Origin: Duganella phyllosphaerae
GTDB taxonomy: Bacteria > Pseudomonadota > Gammaproteobacteria > Burkholderiales > Burkholderiaceae_D
Assembly (NCBI RefSeq): GCF_001758785.1
Contig: NZ_LROM01000061.1
Span: forward strand, 1 to 64,000
DNA length: 64,000 nucleotides
Reading direction: 5' to 3'
Within the stretch, counting starts at the first letter, position 1. Every line of letters begins with the position of its first letter. The notes under the pieces were generated by a model. The model had not been told where the DNA came from. It searched no databases and worked only from the letters and a program-made list of their open reading frames with translations. This document shows positions 54,610 to 61,997 of the stretch, one piece after another. The translations under genes and the position numbers were made by a program.

Positions 54610-55800
54610 ATGCAGCAGCCTCCGCCAGAGAAGAAGTTTGCCGTCATCAACCTCGAGCCGTTTCCCGCCCACAGTGACGGTGCCGCCCAGCGGCGCCAGC
54701 GCGACCGCGACGCGCTGCGAACCATCGCCGAGGACGCCATCACGGACGCCCAGACCGACAGCGAAATTGCCCGCGAATTCATCAGCCACGGTGAACTGGG
54801 CCCCAAATCGATCGCCAACACCCAGAAAGAGCTGTTTCGCTTCCTGACCTGGTGCCGGGAAGAGGCGGGCAAGACCCTGCGCCAGCTCAGTGTGGCCGAC
54901 CTGAACGGCTACAAGGATTTCATCAAGGCGCCGCCGGCATCGTGGATTTCCACCACCAAGTGGCCGCGCAGCGACGAGCGTTATCGGCCGTTCAGTGGCC
55001 CGTTGTCCGACGCCAGCCGGCGCCAGGCGATGATCGCAGTGAAGGGATTGTTCGCGTACGCCACCCAGACCGGCTATTTGCGGCGCGATCCGGCGGCGCT
55101 GGTCAAGCACGTCAAGACGGCCAGTGCCAGCCGCATCACGCGCTACCTGACGCACGACGCACTGGCGCTGGCGCTGCACACGGTGGCCACGCGCGAAGCA
55201 CCGACGCCTGCCGCCATGCGCCGCCGCGAACGCGATCGTTTCCTGCTCACGGCCTACATCCACACCGGCGCACGGCTCAACGAAATCGTCAGCGCCAACA
55301 TGGGCGCGTTCTACACCGAGGGCAACGGCCGCTGGTGGCTGGACGTCCTCGGGAAAGGCAATAAGCCGCGCCGACTGCCGGTGCCGCCCGAGATGCTGTC
55401 CGCGTACCGCCAATACCGCGCCGCCTTCGGCTTGCTGCCGCACGCGGTCCGCACCGACACCACGCCGCTGGTCCTGTCGAGCCGCGGCGACGCGCTGGTG
55501 CGCATCACCGACGAGGCGGCATCGGACGCACTCAAGGCAATCTTCGCCGCAGCGGCCGGCGCGGCGGATGCGTTCGGCGACGCGGACATGGCGGCCACGC
55601 TGCGCCAGGCATCGGCACACTGGCTGCGCCACAGCATGCTGACCAACCATGCCAACAACGGCGTGCAACTGAAGACGCTGCAGGAGACGGCTGGCCATGC
55701 CAGCATTGCGACCACGGCGGCGTATCTGCACAAGACCGATAATGAGCGGCATGACGAGATACTGGCCTCGGTTGGAGTGCGGTCGGGACTGGAACCATAA
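54610..55800 (+). CDS. Tyrosine recombinase adjacent to dif
   Basis: The product has 396 residues from the ATG at 54610. An N-terminal SAM-like DNA-binding domain (about 50-165, GPKSIANTQKELFRFLTWC) is followed by a catalytic domain with the full set: Arg222 in HTGARLNEI, Lys in GKGNKPRRLPV, HWLRHS giving His and Arg, then GHASIATTAAYLHK with His and Tyr372. It is longer than XerC or XerD (about 300) and has extra loops, so it is not the housekeeping pair. Its TAA stop touches the dif site. It could be an integrase of a decayed element or a terminus-linked recombinase. Confidence 0.88.
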   Translation: MQQPPPEKKFAVINLEPFPAHSDGAAQRRQRDRDALRTIAEDAITDAQTDSEIAREFISHGELGPKSIANTQKELFRFLTWCREEAGKTLRQLSVADLNGYKDFIKAPPASWISTTKWPRSDERYRPFSGPLSDASRRQAMIAVKGLFAYATQTGYLRRDPAALVKHVKTASASRITRYLTHDALALALHTVATREAPTPAAMRRRERDRFLLTAYIHTGARLNEIVSANMGAFYTEGNGRWWLDVLGKGNKPRRLPVPPEMLSAYRQYRAAFGLLPHAVRTDTTPLVLSSRGDALVRITDEAASDALKAIFAAAAGAADAFGDADMAATLRQASAHWLRHSMLTNHANNGVQLKTLQETAGHASIATTAAYLHKTDNERHDEILASVGVRSGLEP

Positions 55801-55827
55801 CTTCGCATAATTTATATTATGTCAAAT
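55800..55827 (+). other. dif: Probable chromosome dimer resolution site dif
   Basis: A 28-base match to the XerC/XerD site. The XerC arm ACTTCGCATAA (55800-55810) is followed by a six-base centre TTTATA (55811-55816) and the XerD arm TTATGTCAAAT (55817-55827). Against the E. coli dif sequence as I recall it, 23 of 28 bases agree and the XerD arm differs at one position only. The left arm shares its first base with the recombinase stop codon. GGGNAGGG octamers converge on this point from both sides. It marks the terminus region, where XerCD and FtsK resolve chromosome dimers. Confidence 0.88.
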
Positions 55828-55845
55828 GCGAGGTCTGAAACGCTG

Positions 55846-55954
55846 CCCTGCGTCTTGCACTGTCCCGTCATCGGCATTTTGAATCGTCGTCACTACGAGC
55901 CCTGCTTCTTGCCCTGGTCCGTCATCGCCATTTTGAATGGTCGTCGCCTACGAG
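55846..55954. repeat. Imperfect 54/55-bp direct repeat pair next to dif
   Basis: Copies at 55846-55899 and 55900-55954 both begin CCCTGC, share CCGTCATCG, CATTTTGAAT and GTCGTC, and end CTACGAG. They lie back to back. The second copy contains the stop codon of the cadR-like gene. I saw no third copy. Confidence 0.75.
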
Positions 55955-56343
55955 ATCAGGTCACGTAAAATTTTGCATTCACGTACCCGGCCAGTACTTT
56001 GACATCGCGAACGCAAATGCATCAGTTCGTGCTGCAATGCTTGCAGCTCTGCCATTTTGCGGCCAAGAATTTCGATGTGGTGATCGACCAGATCGTTCAC
56101 TCCACCGCACGGCTGCTCCGGTTCATTCTGGAGCACCAGCAGCGCTTGGATCTCGTCTAGCGACATATCGAGGCTGCGACAGCGCCGGATAAAGGTGAGC
56201 CGGTCCACATGCACAGGGCCGTACAACCGATAGTTGCCGCTTGAGCGCGCCGGGGCGCTGAGCAAGCCGCGCTGTTCGTAGTAGCGAATCGTCTCCGGCA
56301 GACAACCGGTGCGCGCCGCCAGCTCCCCTATTTTCAAATTCAT
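55948..56343 (-). CDS. cadR: MerR-family metal-responsive regulator (CadR/PbrR type)
   Basis: The product has 131 residues. The MerR winged helix (1-70) begins MNLKIGELAARTGCLPETIR with RYYEQRGLL, followed by a long dimerisation helix. Three cysteines, Cys79 (PCGG), Cys114 (SRCQS) and Cys123 (RECKIL), match the spacing of Cd(II)/Pb(II) sensors CadR and PbrR. It should twist and activate the divergent promoter in the presence of metal. Zn sensing is less likely because the ZntR-type C-terminal loop is absent. It ends inside a direct repeat. Confidence 0.88.
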   Translation of the reverse strand: MNLKIGELAARTGCLPETIRYYEQRGLLSAPARSSGNYRLYGPVHVDRLTFIRRCRSLDMSLDEIQALLVLQNEPEQPCGGVNDLVDHHIEILGRKMAELQALQHELMHLRSRCQSTGRVRECKILRDLIS

Positions 56344-56353
56344 CGCATGCCTC

Positions 56354-56384
56354 TTGACCCTGTAGTAGCTAGAGGGATTCTAAT
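56354..56384 (+). promoter_or_regulatory. MerR-type promoter of the cation exporter gene
   Basis: TTGACC (56354-56359) and TCTAAT (56379-56384) are separated by 19 bases, the over-long spacing typical of MerR-activated promoters. The spacer contains CCCT...AGGG arms around GTAGTAGCTAG, closely resembling known cadR/pbrR operators. The regulator start lies 11 bases to the left, so one operator serves both genes. Confidence 0.8.
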
Positions 56385-56408
56385 GCACTTTTGTATCGGG
56401 AGAGTGTC

Positions 56409-57038
56409 ATGGCTGATTGCTGTTCAGGTTCCTGCGGATCCGCGCGTGCGCCGGACCCGCGCTATCGCAAAGTGCTGTGGATTGCGCTACTGATCAACGC
56501 CGCGATGTTCGTGGTCGAAGTGGTTGCCAGCATGCAGGCACACTCGGCGGCGCTGCTGGCCGACTCCATGGATTTTCTCGGTGATGCGGCCAACTACGGC
56601 GTATCGCTGTTTGTCCTTGGCCTGGCCGTCGTGTGGCGCAGTCGCGCGGCTTATGCCAAGGGCATGGTCATGGGAATTTTCGGCCTGCTGGTACTGGCTC
56701 GCGTGCTCTGGACGGGGCTGGGCGGACATACGCCGGTTGCCGAAACCATGGGGGCGATAGGTATGCTCGCGTTCGCAGCGAACGGCGTGGTCGCCTGGTG
56801 TCTATACGCTTTCCGCGATGGTGACGCCAACATGCGCTCAGTCTGGCTCTGCACGCGCAACGACATGATCGGCAATGTCGCCGTGATGTTGGCTGCACTC
56901 GGTGTTTTTGGCACGGGCACCGCCTGGCCCGATATCGCCGTCGCTGCCATCATGGCTGTCCTCGGTCTCACGTCCGCGCGCGAAGTAATCGGCCGCGCCC
57001 GACAAGAGCTGAGAAGCTCGGAGACGCAGAATGGGTGA
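56409..57038 (+). CDS. Cation diffusion facilitator-type heavy-metal exporter
   Basis: The product has 209 residues and about six membrane helices. The N-terminus carries a cysteine cluster CCSGSCG (residues 4-10), likely a metal-binding tag. Metal-site motifs are ADSMDFLGDA in the second helix and TRNDMIGN in the fifth, as in CDF transporters. The usual cytoplasmic C-terminal domain is nearly absent, which makes it a short form. GGGAG precedes the ATG. Paired with cadR, it should export Cd, Pb or Zn from the cytoplasm. Confidence 0.85.
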   Translation: MADCCSGSCGSARAPDPRYRKVLWIALLINAAMFVVEVVASMQAHSAALLADSMDFLGDAANYGVSLFVLGLAVVWRSRAAYAKGMVMGIFGLLVLARVLWTGLGGHTPVAETMGAIGMLAFAANGVVAWCLYAFRDGDANMRSVWLCTRNDMIGNVAVMLAALGVFGTGTAWPDIAVAAIMAVLGLTSAREVIGRARQELRSSETQNG

Positions 57039-57165
57039 ATAATTGCCGGTTCGCTAGTTGGCGGCGTACTGCTGACACCGGATTCAGCACACCTGTTGGT
57101 ATTTGCAAAACATCGCTGATCAGTTAAGCTTGGCAACAAACCAAAATACTTCAGCCAGGATGATC

Positions 57166-58047
57166 ATGCAATGTGTCGTTTGCAGCGCCCCGCAATCACG
57201 AGGTTTGACCGATTGGCATACCTCCTGCACCGCCTGTGGCTACGAAGGCGCAGCGCTCGCAGTCAAGATCAACGCCAAGCGTGATGGCGCTGCGGTCGAC
57301 GAACTCGAACGTGAAGTTGGTTTGAAGTCGCTGCGGCAGGAAAATTTTCGCGACATCCTGCACGTGGTGCGCAAACATGCACAGCCACAGGCCAGGCGCC
57401 TGCTCGACGTGGGATGCGCGCACGGATGGTTTCTCGAGACAGCCAAAGAATATTTCGACGTCATGGGCATCGAGCCCGATGCGGTGGTTGGAAACCGCAC
57501 CGCATCGCGCGGCCTGCCGGTACGTCCCGGCTATTTTCCCGATGCGCTGGCGCCGGATGAATCATTCGATGTCATCGTGTTCAACGACGTCATCGAGCAT
57601 ATTCCCGATATAGCCGCGGCCCTCGACGCCTGCCGTGCGCGCTTGAGCGAGAATGGGCTGCTGGTACTCAATCTTCCCAACAGCCGCGGCTTCTTCTACC
57701 GTTTATCGACAATCTTCGCCAGGCTGGGGTGGCACAACCCGTTCAACCGGCTTTGGCAGAAGGATCTGCCCTCCCCGCACGTCCATTACTTCAATCCGCG
57801 CAACCTGCAGCTGCTGGTGGCCAGGCATGGCTTCGCTGGCGTCTATTCCGGGCAGCTGCCTTCGCTGCGCGCGAAAGGCCTGTTCGAGCGCATTCGTTGC
57901 ACCGGCGATATTTCAGGATTGTCGTTGTATCTGCAATATCTTGCCGTCCTGTGTTCGATTCCCGTGTTATCGGCATTTCCGAGCGACATCATGTTCTGCG
58001 TTTTTAGGAAAACGAACCCTGGCGAGGCGTTGCCTGTAATGAAGTAA
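57166..58047 (+). CDS. Class I SAM-dependent methyltransferase with N-terminal zinc ribbon
   Basis: The product has 293 residues. A zinc ribbon (CVVC near residue 3 and CTAC near residue 22) precedes a Methyltransf_11/23-type domain: motif I LLDVGCAHGWFLETA, then VMGIEPD and FDVIVFNDVIEHIPD. A hydrophobic stretch with LYLQYLAVLCSIPVLS near the C-terminus may touch the membrane. Similar proteins modify sugars or lipids in surface-polysaccharide clusters, but no such cluster is here, so the substrate is unknown. The ATG at 57166 has AGGA five bases before it; another lies two codons earlier. Confidence 0.75.
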   Translation: MQCVVCSAPQSRGLTDWHTSCTACGYEGAALAVKINAKRDGAAVDELEREVGLKSLRQENFRDILHVVRKHAQPQARRLLDVGCAHGWFLETAKEYFDVMGIEPDAVVGNRTASRGLPVRPGYFPDALAPDESFDVIVFNDVIEHIPDIAAALDACRARLSENGLLVLNLPNSRGFFYRLSTIFARLGWHNPFNRLWQKDLPSPHVHYFNPRNLQLLVARHGFAGVYSGQLPSLRAKGLFERIRCTGDISGLSLYLQYLAVLCSIPVLSAFPSDIMFCVFRKTNPGEALPVMK

Positions 58048-58078
58048 GTGGTAAAAATACATCAAAAATTATTCCACA

Positions 58079-58094
58079 TATTATTTAAATAATA
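58079..58094. promoter_or_regulatory. 16-bp perfect AT palindrome
   Basis: TATTATTTAAATAATA is fully self-complementary. It stands in a markedly AT-rich 100-base gap 55 bases before the lipoprotein gene. It could be an operator or simply part of an AT-rich promoter; no partner copy was seen. Confidence 0.4.
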
Positions 58095-58148
58095 GTAATG
58101 TCATCGGATGGTCGGCCAGGCGTTTCTGGCTCGCCAGTTGCCTACACC

Positions 58149-59021
58149 ATGGGGGATAAATTGTTCGACTCAATTACCCGGCCAGCTGTGCTGGCGATCG
58201 CGTTGAGCCTTAGCGGATGCGTCAACCTCGGTGCGATCCAGGAGTTCGGCAGGATGTCGGCCGATGGCGCCAGCTACACCAGACTGAGCGATGACTACGT
58301 GCAGAGCCCGGAGTATAGAAAAGCCTTTACGTTCAGGGCAGATACTGCACAGCGCAATCATCTGACCAGGGTTGCGGAAGAGCGCAAGAAGCAAGGTGCT
58401 GAACTGGCGATTTATCACCGATCCGTCTCTGCCTATATGAATGCGCTGGCCGACCTGGCAGGTGACGAGGCGCCAAATTTCGATCCCGAACTTGACGCAA
58501 TGGTCGATGCGGCAGCACAAGCCCGATACCTCACCGAAGAAAAAGCGGAAGCTGTCAGAGCACTCGGCAAGGCATTCACCGGTGCGCTCGCCAGCACCTA
58601 TCAACAACGGGAATTGAAGCAGGTAATCGAGCATGCCAATGCGCCCCTGCAGACAGTGATCGCTTCCATGACCGTCATAATGGAAGGTTTCGCCGAGTCC
58701 CTGAACACCGAGCAAGCGGTCTTCGTCAGCTACCATCAGACCCTGATCGGCATGGGCGAGGAAAAAGGCCAGGACGGCACTATGCGCGAACCGGTCGCTG
58801 CGCAAATGGCGTACGCAAATCTCGAGCTCGGCAAGCCTGCTTACGCGGCCCGCGCTCGCGCCATTCCCCGGTACATCGAGACCTTGCAGAAAATTGGCGT
58901 TGCGCATCAGTCGCTGTACGACCACCGTCACCGGATATCGGACCAGGAAGTTCTTTCGCAACTCGCAAGGCAGACCAGGCAGATTCGCGCCGCATATATT
59001 GCCGTGCGCGCAGTCGGATAA
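58149..59021 (+). CDS. Unrecognised lipoprotein
   Basis: The product has 290 residues from the ATG at 58149. A lipoprotein signal (MGDKLFDSITRPAVLAIALS) ends in lipobox LSGC at about residue 24. The remainder is strongly alpha-helical and charged, with few aromatics, including RNHLTRVAEERKKQGAELAI and RALGKAFTGALAS; it may form a helical bundle. I know no family. It is followed after 18 bases by a second unrecognised gene, so the two probably act together. Confidence 0.7.
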   Translation: MGDKLFDSITRPAVLAIALSLSGCVNLGAIQEFGRMSADGASYTRLSDDYVQSPEYRKAFTFRADTAQRNHLTRVAEERKKQGAELAIYHRSVSAYMNALADLAGDEAPNFDPELDAMVDAAAQARYLTEEKAEAVRALGKAFTGALASTYQQRELKQVIEHANAPLQTVIASMTVIMEGFAESLNTEQAVFVSYHQTLIGMGEEKGQDGTMREPVAAQMAYANLELGKPAYAARARAIPRYIETLQKIGVAHQSLYDHRHRISDQEVLSQLARQTRQIRAAYIAVRAVG

Positions 59022-59039
59022 AACTAAACGGGGGTCACC

Positions 59040-59477
59040 ATGAGCGACAATATCTTGGCTGCAAAACAGGCATTGCAACTCGCCAGGCAGTTTCGGCTGG
59101 CAGCGGTGGCAGTGGGCGACCGCGTGTTGGCCGAATGGGATGCCATCCCAAAAAATGACAGGGCCCAACTGCAATCATTGGAAGTGACGCTGTTCAATCT
59201 GGCGACCGACCTCACCACCCAGGCCGTCGGCATCGCCCTCGACGATGGCCAGATCGCCCTGGCATCACTGGACAGTGCCACCGAATCTGCCAGGGAAGCG
59301 CTCAAGCACATCGTTGACGCGAAGGCGATGATCGGCATTGTCACCGCCCTGATCGGGTTGGCTGCGACCATTCCGACCGGGAACGCACTTGGCATGATTA
59401 CCGCCGTCAAGAACCTGGACGATGCGGTGGAGGCGGCGCAGGCGCCAACGGCGCCACCTCCGGGCCACGCCAGCTAG
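59040..59477 (+). CDS. Hypothetical helical protein, partner of the preceding lipoprotein
   Basis: The product has 145 residues with GGGGGT before the ATG. Residues 1-90 are amphipathic helices without a signal peptide. A hydrophobic segment (about 95-118, IGIVTALIGLAATIP) could be one membrane helix. The C-terminus is proline-rich. The stop codon lies inside the left end of the MITE-like element at 59474, so the natural C-terminus may have been altered by insertion. No family recognised. Confidence 0.65.
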   Translation: MSDNILAAKQALQLARQFRLAAVAVGDRVLAEWDAIPKNDRAQLQSLEVTLFNLATDLTTQAVGIALDDGQIALASLDSATESAREALKHIVDAKAMIGIVTALIGLAATIPTGNALGMITAVKNLDDAVEAAQAPTAPPPGHAS

Positions 59478-59641
59478 CAGCCTATCGGACTTGGGATCGT
59501 CAGCTGCAAAAACACCTGGATCGGTCCATATTTCGCCGCTTTCTCGGCCCATAGCCCGCTATGGGCACTGCCAAATCGACAAAATCTGTCCTCGACCAGC
59601 TATTTTTTCGCTCTGACTCCCCAAGCCCGACAGGCTGCTAG
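59474..59641. mobile_element. 168-bp MITE-like element supplying both flanking stop codons
   Basis: The ends 59474-59495 and 59620-59641 are inverted repeats agreeing at 20 of 22 positions, starting CTAGCAGCCT. The outermost CTAG on each side is itself a palindrome and may be a target duplication. No protein is encoded. An internal inverted repeat GCCCATAGC/GCTATGGGC is present. The TAG of the left gene and the TAG of the opposite-strand right gene both lie within the ends. Confidence 0.7.
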
Positions 59642-59871
59642 ACGAGGCGCCGCCGTGTGTCCGGGACGTCGATCCGTTCCTGCTGCGGCGACACGACCCA
59701 GCCCGTCAATTTACGCCTGAGCGTGTCAAGCTCACCGGCAGCCACGTCGACCAGCACATTGTCGCCACTGTGATGAATGACGCGCCCGTGAACAGTCTCC
59801 CCCACCAGGGAAAGCACTTCCTCGGTGGATACGGTGGCATCAGCGGTGCGTCGCAGGATAACTTGGCTCAT
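59638..59871 (-). CDS. Small protein downstream of the subtilase, possibly truncated
   Basis: The product has 77 residues, starting MSQVILRRTADATVS and ending in an arginine-rich tail. It has no signal peptide or membrane helix. It follows the subtilase gene by 30 bases in the same direction, so the two are probably cotranscribed. The fold could be a small alpha/beta domain resembling propeptide-like inhibitors, but this is a guess. The stop codon is inside the element at 59474-59641, so the original protein may have been longer. Confidence 0.6.
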   Translation of the reverse strand: MSQVILRRTADATVSTEEVLSLVGETVHGRVIHHSGDNVLVDVAAGELDTLRRKLTGWVVSPQQERIDVPDTRRRLV

Positions 59872-59901
59872 ACACCCAATATAGCACGATCACTGGCCCG
59901 A

Positions 59902-61443
59902 TCAAGGCAGCATCCCCAGTCCCTCCAGGTCCTTGGGAAACCCTTGCGACTTTGCCGCAGCATTAATCACGGCCAGCATGGCCGTAGACCGGTCGCGGTT
60001 GCGTTTCATCTTGAGCACCTTGGGCTGGGCGGCCAGCAACGCGGCTGCGGCGCCGGCCGCAGCCGGACACGCCATGGAAGTACCGCTCATCACACCGTAG
60101 CCACCACCGGGCAGTGTCGAGACGATACCAACGCCGGGGCCGGTCAGGTCGATCTCCGGCCCGACATTGGAAAACTGCGCAATGAAAAGCATCTCATCCG
60201 TGGCTGCCGCCGGCGGCGCTATGTCCAGCGCTTCGGAAGAATTGGCGGGAAAAGTACCTTGCCTGCCAGCTGCTGATACCGCGATGGACTCGGTCCATGC
60301 GGCCGGATAGGATACCGGCTGGCGGCCGTCATTGCCGGCAGCGACGATGCACAAAGTGCCCTTGTCATACGCCTCCTTGATGGCGTCGTGCACGGCCTCA
60401 TCGGGCGATGCGCCGCCCAGGCTCAGGTTCAGCAGGTCGCACTGGTCTTGGACGCCCTGCTCTATCGCGCGCAAGATGTCGTAATTGGTGGCGCCGCCGC
60501 CTGCATTGGGAAAAACCCGGTAACTGTACAGTGCCACCCCGGGCGCCACACCAGGTTTGCCGGCCGGCTGCCGCCCCCGGGAGGCGATGATGCCTGCCAC
60601 ATGCGTCCCGTGCTCGCCTTGCTCCTTGGCCGGCCCCCAGCCGCCGGCATCGTTCTCATCGGCGACAAACGCGGCCCCGCCCAGCACTGTCAGGTCGGGA
60701 TGCTTGCCATCGACACCGGTATCGATCACCCCGACCCGCACGCCGTTACCTGCTTCGGCGGGATGTCCGCCATAGACGGTTGCGAGGAAGTCCGGCACCG
60801 CCAGGTCGATGGGGGCAATACCGACGCTGTCGCCATTCCTGATTTTCCGGGCACGCTCGCACAGCCCCCAGTAACCGGCCGGACCATAGATCAGCAACAA
60901 GTCGAGCGTCTTGCTGGCGCCGGTAAATTGCAAGGTGACCTCGCCTTTCGCATTGCTGGTGCCCTGCGCGCCTTCCTGGCCGGCGAAATTCGTGAAGGCC
61001 ACCACCATTGCGCCCCTGACGGGCTTGCCGCTCACGGTATCGACCACCTTGATCTTCAAGCCTGGCGCCGCTGCCGCAGCCGCCTTGCTGCGAACAGCTG
61101 CGGGCCGCAGGACCTGCCACCTGGGACTGCGGGCGATCTCGTAGCGCACCAACGGCACCAGCCTGACGCCGGCATTGCTGGCCTTTAATGCGTTTGCCGC
61201 GACATCGCTCAGTTCGACAAGCTTGGGACCGCTTTGCGCACTCGAGTGCACGATCTTGACCGCCGCCTCCGGCTGGGCAGCCGCCTTGGCGACACCCTGC
61301 AGGTCCAGCCTGGCAGCCATCATGGAGGAAAAAATTTGGGGAGACGCGAGCGGCTCGCGTAGCGCCTCCGAATGCAGACCCCGTTTAGGTAACAGGACGT
61401 AGCGTTGAACATCGGTTGCCGTGTTGCGCGATCGTGATGCCAT
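59902..61443 (-). CDS. Subtilisin-like serine protease (S8) without signal peptide
   Basis: The product has 513 residues. Residues 1-125 may be a prodomain, 128-200 a beta-sandwich (LKIKVVDTVSGKPVRGAMVV, carboxypeptidase-regulatory-like), then the S8 domain. The catalytic triad is Asp241 (GVIDTGVDG), His278 (EHGTHVAG) and Ser456 (SGTSMACP), with oxyanion Asn371 (AAGNDG). No export signal is visible, which is unusual for a subtilase. A GAGGT site precedes the ATG. The small gene downstream is a candidate inhibitor or chaperone. Confidence 0.9.
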   Translation of the reverse strand: MASRSRNTATDVQRYVLLPKRGLHSEALREPLASPQIFSSMMAARLDLQGVAKAAAQPEAAVKIVHSSAQSGPKLVELSDVAANALKASNAGVRLVPLVRYEIARSPRWQVLRPAAVRSKAAAAAAPGLKIKVVDTVSGKPVRGAMVVAFTNFAGQEGAQGTSNAKGEVTLQFTGASKTLDLLLIYGPAGYWGLCERARKIRNGDSVGIAPIDLAVPDFLATVYGGHPAEAGNGVRVGVIDTGVDGKHPDLTVLGGAAFVADENDAGGWGPAKEQGEHGTHVAGIIASRGRQPAGKPGVAPGVALYSYRVFPNAGGGATNYDILRAIEQGVQDQCDLLNLSLGGASPDEAVHDAIKEAYDKGTLCIVAAGNDGRQPVSYPAAWTESIAVSAAGRQGTFPANSSEALDIAPPAAATDEMLFIAQFSNVGPEIDLTGPGVGIVSTLPGGGYGVMSGTSMACPAAAGAAAALLAAQPKVLKMKRNRDRSTAMLAVINAAAKSQGFPKDLEGLGMLP

Positions 61444-61539
61444 ATGATTACCTCTTCAATGGATGTCGTCCGATCATATTACCTTTAAAATAATATATGC
61501 AAGATAGTTATCTCGTAAAAGGCAGTATCATTCCCCCCC

Positions 61540-61941
61540 ATGCGCACAACAAATATCCTCGCCTTATCCCTCGCCCTTGCCTTCTCGACGCTGGCAACTA
61601 CCGCGTCGCCGGCATTGTCCGCCGAGCTGCCCGCCAGCTCCCGCGCCGAGATCGACACCCTGCTCAACCGCCTGGGCGCCTCCGGCTGCCAGTTCAGCCG
61701 CAACGGCAGCTGGTATAGCTCCGCCGACGCCAGGGCGCACCTGACGAAAAAGTTGAATTACCTGTTGGAGAAGAAGAAACTTGATGGTACTGAAGAGTTC
61801 ATCAAGCTGGGGGCAAGCTCGAGCAGCATGTCGGGCAAGCCTTACCAGGTGCGATGCGGTGACGCGCAGCCCATGGCCAGCCAGGTCTGGCTGACCAACG
61901 AACTGCAAGCCATCCGCACCAAGGCCGCCCCAGCGAAGTAG
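61540..61941 (+). CDS. DUF5329 family exported protein
   Basis: The product has 133 residues with a signal peptide ending LSAE. The DUF5329 pattern is clear: GCQFSRNGSWYSSADARAHL, then EFIKLGASSSSMSGKPYQV and QVWLTNELQAIR, with two cysteines that could pair. The function of the family is unknown. It is divergent from the subtilase across a 96-base AT-rich gap. Confidence 0.85.
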   Translation: MRTTNILALSLALAFSTLATTASPALSAELPASSRAEIDTLLNRLGASGCQFSRNGSWYSSADARAHLTKKLNYLLEKKKLDGTEEFIKLGASSSSMSGKPYQVRCGDAQPMASQVWLTNELQAIRTKAAPAK

Positions 61942-61997
61942 GGCGCCAGCAGGCGGGCCACCTCGGCCATTGCGGCATCATTACACCGAACGATACA

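Noticed and set aside
54610..55827. Complete integrative element exploiting XerCD at dif
   Set aside because: A complete element should be flanked by two dif copies; I saw only one in the window and no cargo between yghU and cadR besides the recombinase.
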